DNA of 53,277 bases, from contig NZ_JAUSOE010000030.1 in assembly GCF_030656255.1 (NCBI RefSeq), positions 72,319-125,595 on the forward strand. Direction: 5' to 3'. Position 1 is the first letter of the stretch. Every line of letters begins with the position of its first letter. The translations under genes and the position numbers were made by a program. The notes under the pieces are model-generated. The model did not search any database and had not been told where the DNA came from. It was given only the letters and a program-made list of their open reading frames with translations. This DNA is from Brevundimonas sp. (lineage in GTDB: Bacteria > Pseudomonadota > Alphaproteobacteria > Caulobacterales > Caulobacteraceae). Of the stretch, positions 1 to 11,426 are shown piece by piece.

Positions 1-368
1 CCTCGAACGATCCCGCCGCCGACATCAAGGCCCAGACCGACGGCGGCGCCCAGGGCGTGCTGGTCACGGCGGTTTCGCCCAAGGCCTTCGCCCAGGCGGT
101 CAACATGACCTCGCGGGGCGCCACCGTGGCCCTGAACGGCCTGCCGCCCGGCGACTTCCCCCTGTCGATCTTCGACATGGTGCTGAACGGCACCACGGTG
201 CGCGGCTCCATCGTCGGCACCCGTCTGGACCTTCAGGAGGCGCTTCAGTTCGCCGCCGACGAGAAGGTCAAGGCCACGGTCTCGGTCGAGCCGCTGGAGA
301 ACATCAACAGCATCTTCCAGCGTATGCGCGACGGCCAGATCGAGGGCCGGATCGTCATGACGATCTGA
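1..368 (+). CDS. Zinc-dependent alcohol dehydrogenase, C-terminal part (5' end outside window)
   Basis: The reading frame is open from base 3 to the TGA at 366-368 and gives about 121 residues of the C-terminal third of a medium-chain alcohol dehydrogenase. The pattern is typical of AdhP-type enzymes: a Rossmann-fold segment ending GVLVTAVSPKAF, then VALNGLPPGDFPL, and a tail with GSIVGTRLDLQEAL and GRIVMTI. Family enzymes oxidise primary alcohols to aldehydes with NAD and bind zinc. The catalytic zinc ligands lie in the missing N-terminal part, so activity cannot be judged here. The gene ends intact. AdhP is the likely subfamily, but other zinc ADHs of this clade are possible. Confidence 0.85.
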   Translation, partial: SNDPAADIKAQTDGGAQGVLVTAVSPKAFAQAVNMTSRGATVALNGLPPGDFPLSIFDMVLNGTTVRGSIVGTRLDLQEALQFAADEKVKATVSVEPLENINSIFQRMRDGQIEGRIVMTI

Positions 369-398
369 AATCGACGCGAGCCCTCTACAAAAAATAGA

Positions 399-425
399 GT
401 CTATTTCGTCTATTTCGTCTATTTC
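399..425. repeat. Three perfect tandem copies of a 9-bp unit (GTCTATTTC)
   Basis: The nonamer GTCTATTTC occurs three times head to tail, directly after a short CTCTA/TAGAG inverted repeat at 383-399. It is AT-rich in a GC-rich genome and lies in the 230-bp gap between the alcohol dehydrogenase and the acyltransferase. No coding frame crosses it. It could be a slippage-prone tract or a repeated binding site. Nothing further can be assigned. Confidence 0.8.
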
Positions 426-515
426 CGACGTCCAAAGCCGTTGCGTCAGGATGTCGGATCGCGATGTCAAAGACCTGGGCGAGATCATAAGCCCGTCGGC
501 GAACGTGCTGGGTTG

Positions 516-540
516 GCGGCTTGAATCATTTTCAAGCCGC
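516..540. terminator. Perfect hairpin between convergent genes, possible terminator
   Basis: Ten-base arms GCGGCTTGAA and TTCAAGCCGC enclose a TCATT loop. The hairpin lies between the alcohol dehydrogenase (plus strand) and the acyltransferase (minus strand), where a bidirectional terminator is expected. No long T-tract follows, so it could instead be a protein site. Two GANTC sites, the CcrM methylation target in this order, sit at 523-527 and 542-546. Confidence 0.5.
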
Positions 541-598
541 TGATTCATCGACGGTTTTCCTATGGAATTAGGAGGGCTGGGCGGTCCCAGCCCTCGCA

Positions 599-1840
599 TC
601 AGGCAGGCGACCGCGCGGTTCGCCCCGACTTCTGCGGCTTCACCCCCAGCAACAGGCCCAGCCATCCGATCCGGCGTGCGACCTCGTAGGCGAGGAGGCA
701 GCCCAGGGCGGTGATCAGGATCAGGAGGCCGGCCTCCACACCCAACGGCAGGTGGAGCATGGCCAGATTATAGGCCGCCACGACCGTCACGGTCTGGTGG
801 ACGATATAGAAGGGGAAGACGCCCACCGAGAGATAGCGCAGGGCCGGGCCGCCCCGGTTCAACCATCTTGCGCCGAAGCCCATAATGGCGGCGATGAAGC
901 CCGCCTGATCCAGCGCATAGACGATCCGCATCGCCTGCCTGAGCGGCTCGGCCGGACTGGTGTCGCCGCGATAGACCCAGGCATAGGTCGCCCAGGCCGC
1001 CCAGCTGCACAGGGCGATGATCAGGGCGGGCCAGCGCAGCCGCATCAGGGTCTGACGCGCCTCCTCGGACCGGGCGATCAGATAGCCGAACAGGAAGGCG
1101 CCGAAGCTGAGGGCGTGGTTGTACCAGTCGTCGGTCAGGGCATGGGTGATTTCGAACCGGGGCGCCAGGAACCAGCGGATCAGGATCAGATACAGGACCG
1201 GCCAGACCACCAACCCCCATCCCCGAAAGACCCGATCCCCCGCCGCCTGAAGAGCGCGTCGGGCGGCCGGAAAGGCGATCATCGCCGTCAGCAACAGGCT
1301 GTAGGGCAGCAGATAGGCGATGAACCACAGGTGGTTCCACGTCGGCGTGGTCAGACAGCCGTCGGCGTCGCACCAGTGGCCGGTCGAGGTGGCGTACCGC
1401 ACCCAGAAGTCCTTGAGCACCGGTCCATGCGCGGGGTCGGCGATCCCCAGGCCCTTGGCCGCCTCGAGGATTTCGTAATAGCTCTGGGGCGGCACAATGA
1501 CGAACATGCCGAACAGGAGCGGCGGCAGCAGGCGCAGGGTGCGCGATCCGGCCAACGCCCATCCGCTTTGCCCGCGCGCGGCGAACCCGTCCGCTAGAAA
1601 CCGGGTCGCACAGCCCGAAACCAGAAACAGCAGGGTCAGCCGCCATGGGTTCGTCAGCAGCATGATCGGCTCAAGCGCCTCGACCGGACGTGGGCTGTTC
1701 ACATGGTAATCCCAGGGCACGTAGAACATGCCGACGTGATAGAGGATCAGCAGCATGAAGGCGCCGACGCGAATCCAGTCCAGATCGTATCGTCGGCCCG
1801 TCATTGCGGACGGCGGCACGAGCGGGGGCGGAACAGACAT
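599..1840 (-). CDS. Acyltransferase family membrane protein (OpgC/acyltransferase-3 type)
   Basis: A 413-residue polytopic membrane protein with about ten hydrophobic segments. The N-terminal signature DLDWIRVGAFMLLILYH, with its histidine in the first membrane helix, and the following LLFLVSGCATRFL match the acyltransferase-3/OpgC fold, which transfers acyl or succinyl groups to extracytoplasmic glycans. The start at 1840 is preceded on the minus strand by GGAGTT, a good ribosome site. An alternative ATG lies 12 codons inside. It is divergent from a LytTR regulator whose earliest start is only 11 bp away, so the two may share control. The substrate cannot be told from sequence. Confidence 0.85.
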   Translation of the reverse strand: MSVPPPLVPPSAMTGRRYDLDWIRVGAFMLLILYHVGMFYVPWDYHVNSPRPVEALEPIMLLTNPWRLTLLFLVSGCATRFLADGFAARGQSGWALAGSRTLRLLPPLLFGMFVIVPPQSYYEILEAAKGLGIADPAHGPVLKDFWVRYATSTGHWCDADGCLTTPTWNHLWFIAYLLPYSLLLTAMIAFPAARRALQAAGDRVFRGWGLVVWPVLYLILIRWFLAPRFEITHALTDDWYNHALSFGAFLFGYLIARSEEARQTLMRLRWPALIIALCSWAAWATYAWVYRGDTSPAEPLRQAMRIVYALDQAGFIAAIMGFGARWLNRGGPALRYLSVGVFPFYIVHQTVTVVAAYNLAMLHLPLGVEAGLLILITALGCLLAYEVARRIGWLGLLLGVKPQKSGRTARSPA

Positions 1841-1851
1841 GCGAGAACTCC

Positions 1852-5129
<3,278 letters not shown>

Positions 5130-5142
5130 TCATTACCACGGG

Positions 5143-5170
5143 CTGACGTCAGGCGATCCGCACGCTAGGC
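5143..5170 (+). promoter_or_regulatory. Probable housekeeping promoter of the M28 peptidase gene
   Basis: CTGACG (5143-5148), a 15-bp spacer and GCTAGGC (5164-5170) resemble the Caulobacter sigma-73 consensus (TTGACG, then GCTA). The predicted start of transcription near 5177 leaves a short leader with CGGAG before ATG 5196. Assigned by motif only. Confidence 0.5.
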
Positions 5171-5195
5171 TGAATCGTTATTCACGGAGTCGTCC

Positions 5196-6161
5196 ATGTC
5201 GCCCGCCGCCGTCCGATCCCTTCTGCTCGGCGGATGCGCCGCCCTGGCCCTGACCGGATGCGTCGTCGAGCCGATCAGTCCGCCGCCGCCCGCGCCTGTC
5301 GTGCCCGCCGCTGAATACGGCCAGCTGCTGGACGATGTGCGGATCCTGTCGGCGGACGACATGGAGGGGCGGGGAACCGGAACGCCGGGCGGGGAGCGGG
5401 CGCGGGCCTATGTCGTCGCGCGGCTGGAGGCGTTGGGCGTCGCGCCCGCGCCCTTCGGGCGGCTGCAGCCGTTCGAGGGGACGGGGCCTTCGCCGCAGGG
5501 CCCGGCTGCCTATCGCGGGGTCAATGTGCTGGGCCTGATCCGCGGCACCCGTGTCGGCGACCGCTATATCGTGGTCAGCGCCCACTATGATCACGTCGGC
5601 ATGCATGACGGCCAGATCTACAATGGCGCCGACGACAACGCCTCGGGTGTCGCCACCCTGCTGGAGCTGGCCAAACGGCTGAAGGCCCAAGCGCCGGAGC
5701 ACAGCGTGCTGCTGGTCGCCTTCGACGGAGAGGAGCGAGGGCTGTTGGGCGCGCGGGAGTTCGTCAAGGCGCCGCCTGTGCCCCTGTCGTCCATCGCCCT
5801 GAACCTGAATTTCGACATGACGGCGCGGGCCGAGACCGACGGCCATCTGTGGGTCACGGGGACCTATCAGCACCCCAACCTGCGCCCGATCCTGGAGCCC
5901 CTGTCGGCGGTCGGGCCGGTCAGTTTCGCCTTCGGCAAGGACACGCCGCAGGACGAGGGCGAGAACAACTGGGTCTCGGCGTCGGATCACGGCGCCTTCC
6001 ACGACAAGGGGGTGCCCTTCCTCTATATGGGCGTCGACTATCATCCCGATTATCACCGCCCGACCGACGACTTCGAGCGGATCAAGCCCGAGGTCTTCAC
6101 CTCGGCGACGGAACTGGCCATCGCCGGATTCCGGGCTCTGGATCGGTCGCTGGATCGATGA
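5196..6161 (+). CDS. Exported M28-family zinc metallopeptidase (lipoprotein)
   Basis: A 321-residue protein with a lipoprotein signal (lipobox LTGC, Cys22) and a peptidase M28 domain. Likely metal ligands of the family are visible: the HYDH motif, GADDNASG, DGEERGLLGA (Glu-Glu pair), NFDM and HRPTDD. M28 enzymes are usually aminopeptidases that need two zinc ions. The N-terminal part (ILSADDMEGRGTGTPGG) matches the exported bacterial subgroup, so it probably works in the periplasm or on the outer membrane. The stop overlaps the next start as ATGA (6158-6161), so the pair is translationally coupled. The natural substrate is unknown. Confidence 0.92.
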   Translation: MSPAAVRSLLLGGCAALALTGCVVEPISPPPPAPVVPAAEYGQLLDDVRILSADDMEGRGTGTPGGERARAYVVARLEALGVAPAPFGRLQPFEGTGPSPQGPAAYRGVNVLGLIRGTRVGDRYIVVSAHYDHVGMHDGQIYNGADDNASGVATLLELAKRLKAQAPEHSVLLVAFDGEERGLLGAREFVKAPPVPLSSIALNLNFDMTARAETDGHLWVTGTYQHPNLRPILEPLSAVGPVSFAFGKDTPQDEGENNWVSASDHGAFHDKGVPFLYMGVDYHPDYHRPTDDFERIKPEVFTSATELAIAGFRALDRSLDR

Positions 6162-6670
6162 TCCGGCGTTTCCTGCTCCCGACCCTGGTCTGTCTGGCCG
6201 CGCTGGCCGGCTGCGAGCGGCGCGAGGCGGAGCCTGAGTCCACGGCGTCGGCGCCCGTCGCCCCGGCGGCCTTCCAGCATAGGCTTGAGGGCGATATCTC
6301 CGGCGACTATCGGCCCGTGTCCGAGCCGACCCAGGCCTGGCGGGTCGAGAGCCTGTTCATCGGCCAGGCCTCGGCGCTGGCTGCGTGGGAGGCGGGGCAG
6401 AGGGGGACGGCGCCCCTGATCCTGACGCTGTCGGGGCCGGAGGGGACGGTGCAGGTGGCGCCGCGCGCCTATGACCTGACCGACCAGAGCCTGCATTTCG
6501 TCGGCGAGACGCCCGACGGCCAGCCGACCACCCTGGACGCCCGCATCGATCCCGGCGCCCTGGCGACCGCGCGCCGCAATCTGGGCGACCGCACCCCCGT
6601 GATCACCGGCGCGGTGACGGTGAAGGGGCAGAGGGTCCCTTTCAGCCTGGGCTGGTGGAACGGCGACTGA
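6158..6670 (+). CDS. Hypothetical lipoprotein coupled to the M28 peptidase
   Basis: A 170-residue protein with a short signal peptide and lipobox LAGC (Cys19). The mature part contains one possible beta-rich domain (SLFIGQASALAAWEAGQ, then LSGPEGTVQVAPRAYDLTD) and no motif I can name. It overlaps the peptidase stop by four bases (ATGA) and is almost certainly cotranscribed with it. The start ATG 6158 is supported by that overlap and by the signal peptide beginning there. An accessory role next to the peptidase is only a guess from position. Confidence 0.8.
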   Translation: MIRRFLLPTLVCLAALAGCERREAEPESTASAPVAPAAFQHRLEGDISGDYRPVSEPTQAWRVESLFIGQASALAAWEAGQRGTAPLILTLSGPEGTVQVAPRAYDLTDQSLHFVGETPDGQPTTLDARIDPGALATARRNLGDRTPVITGAVTVKGQRVPFSLGWWNGD

Positions 6671-6733
6671 TCCGGTCAAGGCCCGTGTCGGCGGCGTTCA
6701 GCTCTGATGCGAAGCCGTGTTTGGTGTGACGTC

Positions 6734-6755
6734 ATTGATCTGAAAACAGATCAAT
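6734..6755. promoter_or_regulatory. Perfect 9-bp inverted repeat upstream of the ElpS-like gene
   Basis: The arms ATTGATCTG and CAGATCAAT are perfect complements around an AAAA centre, in the 267-bp gap before the ElpS-like lipoprotein. It is AT-rich and has no T-tract, so an operator fits better than a terminator. The protein that might bind it is unknown. Confidence 0.6.
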
Positions 6756-6903
6756 TGTTGCAAAAGCTATTCTATTTCTCCGCAAAACCTCCGCCGAACC
6801 TTCATGCCAGGGCGCATGCGCCGTCACACAGCATCCCTAATGACTGCAGCCGGGCAGGAGGGACGATAACGTCATCGCGGCCGGGCATGAGCTCGGGCGT
6901 CCC

Positions 6904-6921
6904 CTGTCATAGCTCTTTGAC
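6904..6921 (+). promoter_or_regulatory. Candidate Pho box (PhoB site)
   Basis: CTGTCAT-AGCT-CTTTGAC matches the 18-bp Pho-box layout of two 7-mers spaced by four bases. The first repeat is perfect against CTGTCAT, and the second agrees with CTGTCAC at five of seven positions. It lies 16 bp before the first ATG of the ElpS-like gene. If it replaces a -35 element, transcription would begin near 6944, favouring the ATG at 6956. Assigned by motif and context, not by any measurement. Confidence 0.5.
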
Positions 6922-6937
6922 CAGACACGGTGGACTG

Positions 6938-8467
6938 ATGATGACCGGCCTTCAGATGAAAACCCTTCTCGTGACGGCGGTCAGCGCCCTCGCACTCGCC
7001 GCCTGCGGTTCCGCCGAAGTGGCTTCGCCTGGTGAAGGCGATTTCGGCAACGGCGGCGGCACGACCCCCACCACGCCGACCACCCCCACGCCCGGCACCC
7101 CCGCCGCCGACTGCCCCACCGGCCTGTCGAACGTCGGCACCATCGCCAACGGCACCCTGCGCGTCTGCCAGCTGCCGACCCAGGTCCTGGGCAACCTGAC
7201 CCTGGCTGTCCGCGCCGGCACCATCTATGCGATCAGCGGCCGCACTGAAGTGGGCACCGATCGCGGCATCGACCCCGCTTCGACCACCGGCACCCAGGGC
7301 ATCCTGACCATTGAACCGGGCGTGAAGCTCTTCGCTTCCAGCGGCGGCGACTATCTGCTGGTCAATCGCGGCTCGCAAATCTACGCGGAAGGCACCGCCA
7401 CCAACCCGATCATCTTCACCAGCCGCCAGGACATCGAGGGCACGGCCACCGCGACCTCGCAAGGTCAGTGGGGCGGCATCGTCCTCGCCGGCCGCGCACC
7501 GCAGGCCAACTGCCAGCTGACCGCCCCGGTCACCTGCACCGGTCAAGTCGAGGGCACCAACGCCTTCTTCGGCGGCAATACGGCCACGGACAACTCAGGC
7601 CGCCTGCGCTATGTCCAGATCAAGTATTCGGGCTTTGAAATCTCGACCGGCAATGAACTCCAGGCCCTGACTCTGGCCGGCGTCGGTTCGGGCACGACCC
7701 TGGAATATATCCAGTCGTACAACAGCTCGGATGACGGCATCGAAATCTTCGGCGGCAACGCCAACCTGAAGCACATCGTCATCAACGGCGCCGACGACGA
7801 CGGTCTGGACACCGACACCGGCTGGCGCGGCGGCGCTCAGTTCGGCATCGTGACCCAGCGTGCGCCGAACTCGACCAGCCGTTCGGCCGGCTTCGAGTTC
7901 TCGTCCGCCCCGACCTCGACCGCCTACGCCTCGCGGTACCTGTCGCAGCCCAAGATCGCCAACTGGACCCTGGTCGGCCGCAACGCCCCGACCGACGCTC
8001 ACACGGTCATGCACTTCGACACAGGCACCAACCCGAACCTGATCAATATCGTCGCCACCTCGACGGCGGGTTCGGTTGCGGGCTGCTTCGACATCGCCGA
8101 CGGCGACACCCAGACCAGCTTCGACAGCGGTTCGACGCCTTCGCTGCGCTCGATCTACATGTCCTGCTCGATCGCCTACCGTCCGGCCAACGTCGCCCGC
8201 TCCACGGCGGTGTTCACCAACGCCCGCAACACCAATGTCACGGCGCTGGGAACCTCGACCCTGACCGCTCCGGCCTCGGGCACGACCATCACCAACCAGA
8301 ACCTGGCCTTCATCAACGGCGCCAACGAAAACGCCGTGACGGCCGTCGATCCGAAGACGGTCTACAGCTTCTTCGACAGCGTGACCTACATCGGCGCGGT
8401 GCGGAACGCCCAGGACACCTGGTGGCAGGGTTGGACCTGCGGCCTGACCTCCGGCTCGACCTGCTGA
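6938..8467 (+). CDS. Secreted beta-helix-like lipoprotein, ElpS-like
   Basis: A lipoprotein of about 509 residues (503 if it starts at ATG 6956), with signal MKTLLVTAVSALALAAC and a Thr/Pro-rich linker. The body has repeated short beta-strand motifs (GIVLAGRAP, LRYVQIKYSG, LEYIQSYNSSDDGIEIFGG, LKHIVINGADDDGLD), suggesting a right-handed beta-helix with Asp-rich turns that may bind metal. Position and fold recall Caulobacter ElpS, a phosphate-starvation lipoprotein exported by type II secretion. That is from memory, not a search. The Pho-box-like site upstream and the gsp operon downstream fit. ATG 6938 is chosen for a weak GGTGG site. 6941 and 6956 are alternatives. Confidence 0.75.
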   Translation: MMTGLQMKTLLVTAVSALALAACGSAEVASPGEGDFGNGGGTTPTTPTTPTPGTPAADCPTGLSNVGTIANGTLRVCQLPTQVLGNLTLAVRAGTIYAISGRTEVGTDRGIDPASTTGTQGILTIEPGVKLFASSGGDYLLVNRGSQIYAEGTATNPIIFTSRQDIEGTATATSQGQWGGIVLAGRAPQANCQLTAPVTCTGQVEGTNAFFGGNTATDNSGRLRYVQIKYSGFEISTGNELQALTLAGVGSGTTLEYIQSYNSSDDGIEIFGGNANLKHIVINGADDDGLDTDTGWRGGAQFGIVTQRAPNSTSRSAGFEFSSAPTSTAYASRYLSQPKIANWTLVGRNAPTDAHTVMHFDTGTNPNLINIVATSTAGSVAGCFDIADGDTQTSFDSGSTPSLRSIYMSCSIAYRPANVARSTAVFTNARNTNVTALGTSTLTAPASGTTITNQNLAFINGANENAVTAVDPKTVYSFFDSVTYIGAVRNAQDTWWQGWTCGLTSGSTC

Positions 8468-8478
8468 CGATGACAGCG

Positions 8479-8506
8479 CCGGCGGCGACCATGAGGTCGC
8501 CGCCGG
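8479..8506 (+). terminator. Strong hairpin between the lipoprotein and TonB receptor genes
   Basis: Twelve-base arms CCGGCGGCGACC and GGTCGCCGCCGG enclose ATGA, followed by TTCTTCGCGTTTC. It starts 11 bp after the lipoprotein stop. It may be a leaky terminator or an mRNA-stabilising stem that lets the lipoprotein outnumber the receptor encoded downstream. Confidence 0.6.
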
Positions 8507-8542
8507 TTCTTCGCGTTTCCTGACCCCTTCAAGGCGCAGACC

Positions 8543-11188
8543 ATGAATAGACTTACTCTGACCCTGAGCGGGGTCCTTCTCGCCACCAGTGCGCTTATCG
8601 CGCCAGGCCTGGCTTTCGCCCAGGCAGCGTCTCCGACCGACCAGACTCCGGCGGAGCAGATTGAAGAACAGCCCACCGAAGTCGGCGAGATCGTCGTCCT
8701 CGGCCGCTATATTCCAGAACCCAATCGCGAAAGCTCCGAAGTCGCGGCCTTCCTGACGTCCGAGGACCTGGAGCGCACCGGCGACAGCAACGCCGCCGCC
8801 GCCCTGACCCGCGTCACCGGCCTGTCGATCGTCGAGGGCCGCTTCATCTATGTGCGCGGCCTGGGCGAGCGCTATTCGTCGGCCCTGCTGAACGGTTCGC
8901 CTCTGCCCAGCCCCGAGCCGCTTCAGCGCGTCGTTCCTCTGGACCTGTTCCCCTCCAGCATTCTGGACAGCGTGACGGTTCAGAAGACCTATTCGCCGAA
9001 CTTCCCGGGTGAGTTTGGCGGCGGCGTCATCGATCTGCACACCATCGACGCCCCGAACGAACCCTTCTTCAATATGAAGCTCTCTCTGGCCGGCAACACC
9101 GAGTCGACCGGCAAGGAAGGCCTGATCTATTACGGATCGCGCACCGACTTCACCGGCTTCGATGACGACACGCGCGAAGTGCCCGGCGCAATCCGCATCG
9201 CCTTCGACCAGGGCAAGCAGATCAACAGCGCCAACTTCACGGCCGATCAGCTGCAGACCATGGGTCAGTCGCTGAGCAATGCGCCGCTGCGTCTGTTGCA
9301 ACGTGAAAAGACCCCGATCGACGGCGGCGTGGAATTCGCCGGCGGTTTCTCGCATGACACGGGCATCGGCACGCTCGGCCTGGTCGCCGTGGCCGGGTAT
9401 GACAACAGCTGGCAGGCGCGTCGCGGCGTTCAGGAAGAGGGTCAGTTCCAGGGTGAAGTTCTGGTGCCCGTCTCGACCTACGCGGTTGAATCCAATCAGA
9501 ACGACATTCGCCTGAACCTCCTGGGCGGCCTGTCCCTTTCGAACGCCGATCATGAAGTGAAGTGGACCAACTTCTACGTCCGCAACACCACCAAGGAAGC
9601 CCGCTCGGTCGCGGGGCCCGATTTCGACGCCGGCGGCAGCGTGATCCGCAATGACTATACTGAGTGGTTCGTGCGCCAATTGTTCACCAGCCAGCTGGCC
9701 GGCGAGCACGAGTTCATGGACGGTTCGCTTCAAATCGACTGGCGCGCGGCCTATGCCAAGACCTCGCGCGACGCGCCCTATGAATCGCGCTTCCAGTACG
9801 GCGTCAACGCGGACGGCGACTACATCCACAACGTCCAGGGCAATCTGATTTCGTTCAGCGAACTGGACGATGACATCGTCTCGGGCGGTCTGGACGTGGC
9901 CTATACTCTGCCGTTGTCTTCGGCCCGTGAAGCCATCATCAGCGCCGGTGTGGCCTCGTTCGACAACAACCGTGAAGCCTCGCGCCATGACCTTCAGTTC
10001 GAAGCCGTCAATGGTCTGACCGACAGCCAGCGCCTGTCGCGCATCGACTATCTGTTCTCGGACTACAACATCAATCCGACGACGCTGCAGCTGCGTGAAA
10101 TCGCCGGCAGCAACGGCGCCAGCGCCTATGACGCCGAACTTCAGGTCAACGCCGCCTACGCCATGGTCGATGCGGAGATCATCCCCCTGGTTCGCACTAC
10201 GGTGGGCGTGCGCTTCGAAGACGGTCAACAGAGCGTCACGCCGCGCGACCTGTTCGGTGGTACCTCGACCTATGAAGCCACGGAGATCGAGGAACAGTAC
10301 TGGCTGCCCTCGCTGACGGCGACGTGGAACTTCGCCGAGGATCAGCAACTGCGCTTCGGCGTGTCACAGACGATCGGCCGCCCTCAGTTCCGCGAACTGG
10401 CGCCCCAGGCCTATACCGACCCGGAAAGCGACCGCATCTTCATCGGCAACCCCTATCTGGTGGACACCGAGCTGCTGAACCTGGACGCGCGGTACGAATG
10501 GTACTTCGCCCGCCAGCAGTTCATCACCGCCGGCGTCTTCTACAAGGATATGGACAAGCCGGTTGAGTCCGTCATCGTCGATGTCGGCAACCAGCGCCAG
10601 CAATCCTACCTGAACGCGCCCAAGGCGACCATCATGGGCGCCGAGGTCGAGGTGAAGAAGTATTTCGAGTTCCCCGACCAGGGCATGAGCTTCATCGCCA
10701 ACAAGCGTTGGCTGGTTCAGGCCAACTACACCTACTCGGACTCCGAGGTTAAGGTCGGCGACGGCGACACCGTCCTGACCCTGGGTGGCGCGGGTACGCC
10801 CGAACAGGCGTCCTTCTTCATCCAGGACGGCAGCCGTCTGCAAGGCCAGTCGGACCACGTCGCTAACCTGCAACTGGGTTGGGAAGACGACACCGCCCGG
10901 TCGCAGGCGACGATCATCGTCAACTATGTCAGCGACCGGATCACCGCCCGCGGCGCCGGCACCGGCTCAAGCCGCGAGCCCGACTTCATCCAAGAGCCGG
11001 GCGTCTTCCTGGACTTCGTCTATCGCAAGGACTTCACCGTCATGGCCCGCGACATGGGCTTCGCCCTGGAACTGCGGAACCTGCTGGGAACCGAGTTCGA
11101 CGAATATCAGGAGCTGGGCAACAAGATCCGGGTCAACAACTATGACCTGGGTCAGAGCGCCTCGGTCAGCCTGACCGCCCGCTTCTGA
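8543..11188 (+). CDS. TonB-dependent outer-membrane receptor
   Basis: An 881-residue protein with a Sec signal ending in AFAQ (about residue 27), a TonB-box-like segment EVGEIVVLGRY, a plug domain (about 50-170, including FIYVRGLGERYSSALLNG and GGGVIDLHT) and a long C-terminal barrel ending in aromatic ARF. It lacks an N-terminal STN domain, so it is a transporter rather than a signal transducer. It lies 75 bp after the ElpS-like gene and ahead of the gsp operon, with a terminator behind it. The substrate is not determinable. A phosphate-containing or metal ligand is a reasonable guess from the neighbours. Confidence 0.92.
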   Translation: MNRLTLTLSGVLLATSALIAPGLAFAQAASPTDQTPAEQIEEQPTEVGEIVVLGRYIPEPNRESSEVAAFLTSEDLERTGDSNAAAALTRVTGLSIVEGRFIYVRGLGERYSSALLNGSPLPSPEPLQRVVPLDLFPSSILDSVTVQKTYSPNFPGEFGGGVIDLHTIDAPNEPFFNMKLSLAGNTESTGKEGLIYYGSRTDFTGFDDDTREVPGAIRIAFDQGKQINSANFTADQLQTMGQSLSNAPLRLLQREKTPIDGGVEFAGGFSHDTGIGTLGLVAVAGYDNSWQARRGVQEEGQFQGEVLVPVSTYAVESNQNDIRLNLLGGLSLSNADHEVKWTNFYVRNTTKEARSVAGPDFDAGGSVIRNDYTEWFVRQLFTSQLAGEHEFMDGSLQIDWRAAYAKTSRDAPYESRFQYGVNADGDYIHNVQGNLISFSELDDDIVSGGLDVAYTLPLSSAREAIISAGVASFDNNREASRHDLQFEAVNGLTDSQRLSRIDYLFSDYNINPTTLQLREIAGSNGASAYDAELQVNAAYAMVDAEIIPLVRTTVGVRFEDGQQSVTPRDLFGGTSTYEATEIEEQYWLPSLTATWNFAEDQQLRFGVSQTIGRPQFRELAPQAYTDPESDRIFIGNPYLVDTELLNLDARYEWYFARQQFITAGVFYKDMDKPVESVIVDVGNQRQQSYLNAPKATIMGAEVEVKKYFEFPDQGMSFIANKRWLVQANYTYSDSEVKVGDGDTVLTLGGAGTPEQASFFIQDGSRLQGQSDHVANLQLGWEDDTARSQATIIVNYVSDRITARGAGTGSSREPDFIQEPGVFLDFVYRKDFTVMARDMGFALELRNLLGTEFDEYQELGNKIRVNNYDLGQSASVSLTARF

Positions 11189-11211
11189 TTTCAGAAACAG
11201 GCGACGCGTTT

Positions 11212-11250
11212 GCGACCGGGAAGCTTTCGGCTTCCCGGTCGCTTTCGTTT
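11212..11250 (+). terminator. Rho-independent terminator after the TonB receptor
   Basis: Perfect 13-bp arms (GCGACCGGGAAGC and its complement) around TTTCG, followed by TTTCGTTT. It separates the lipoprotein/receptor unit from the gsp operon, so the secretion genes need their own promoter in the roughly 180 bp that follow. I see no clear consensus promoter there. Confidence 0.85.
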
Positions 11251-11426
11251 AAATGATCCGTGTAGATCGTATCTGTCACCAGATGTTCTTCGCGTCTTCA
11301 CACTTCGGTGCGGCCCGCATACGGACGATTAGTCTAGATCGCGGCATGGCCGTCGGGGGTCGGAACAGGCATGACGTCGTGATCGCGGCTTTCCGTAGTT
11401 TTAACGTCTCTTCGGCGACCGACCGT

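Noticed and set aside
7595..10348. A 917-codon open frame on the minus strand opposite the ElpS-like and TonB receptor genes
   Set aside because: Its translation is low-complexity Arg/Gly/Val/Asp-rich, and both genes on the plus strand have clear families, signals and motifs. Long antisense frames are common in high-GC DNA.
11269..11287. A possible second Pho box (CTGTCAC) before the gsp operon
   Set aside because: Only the first 7-mer fits. The second half matches three of seven positions, no better than chance.
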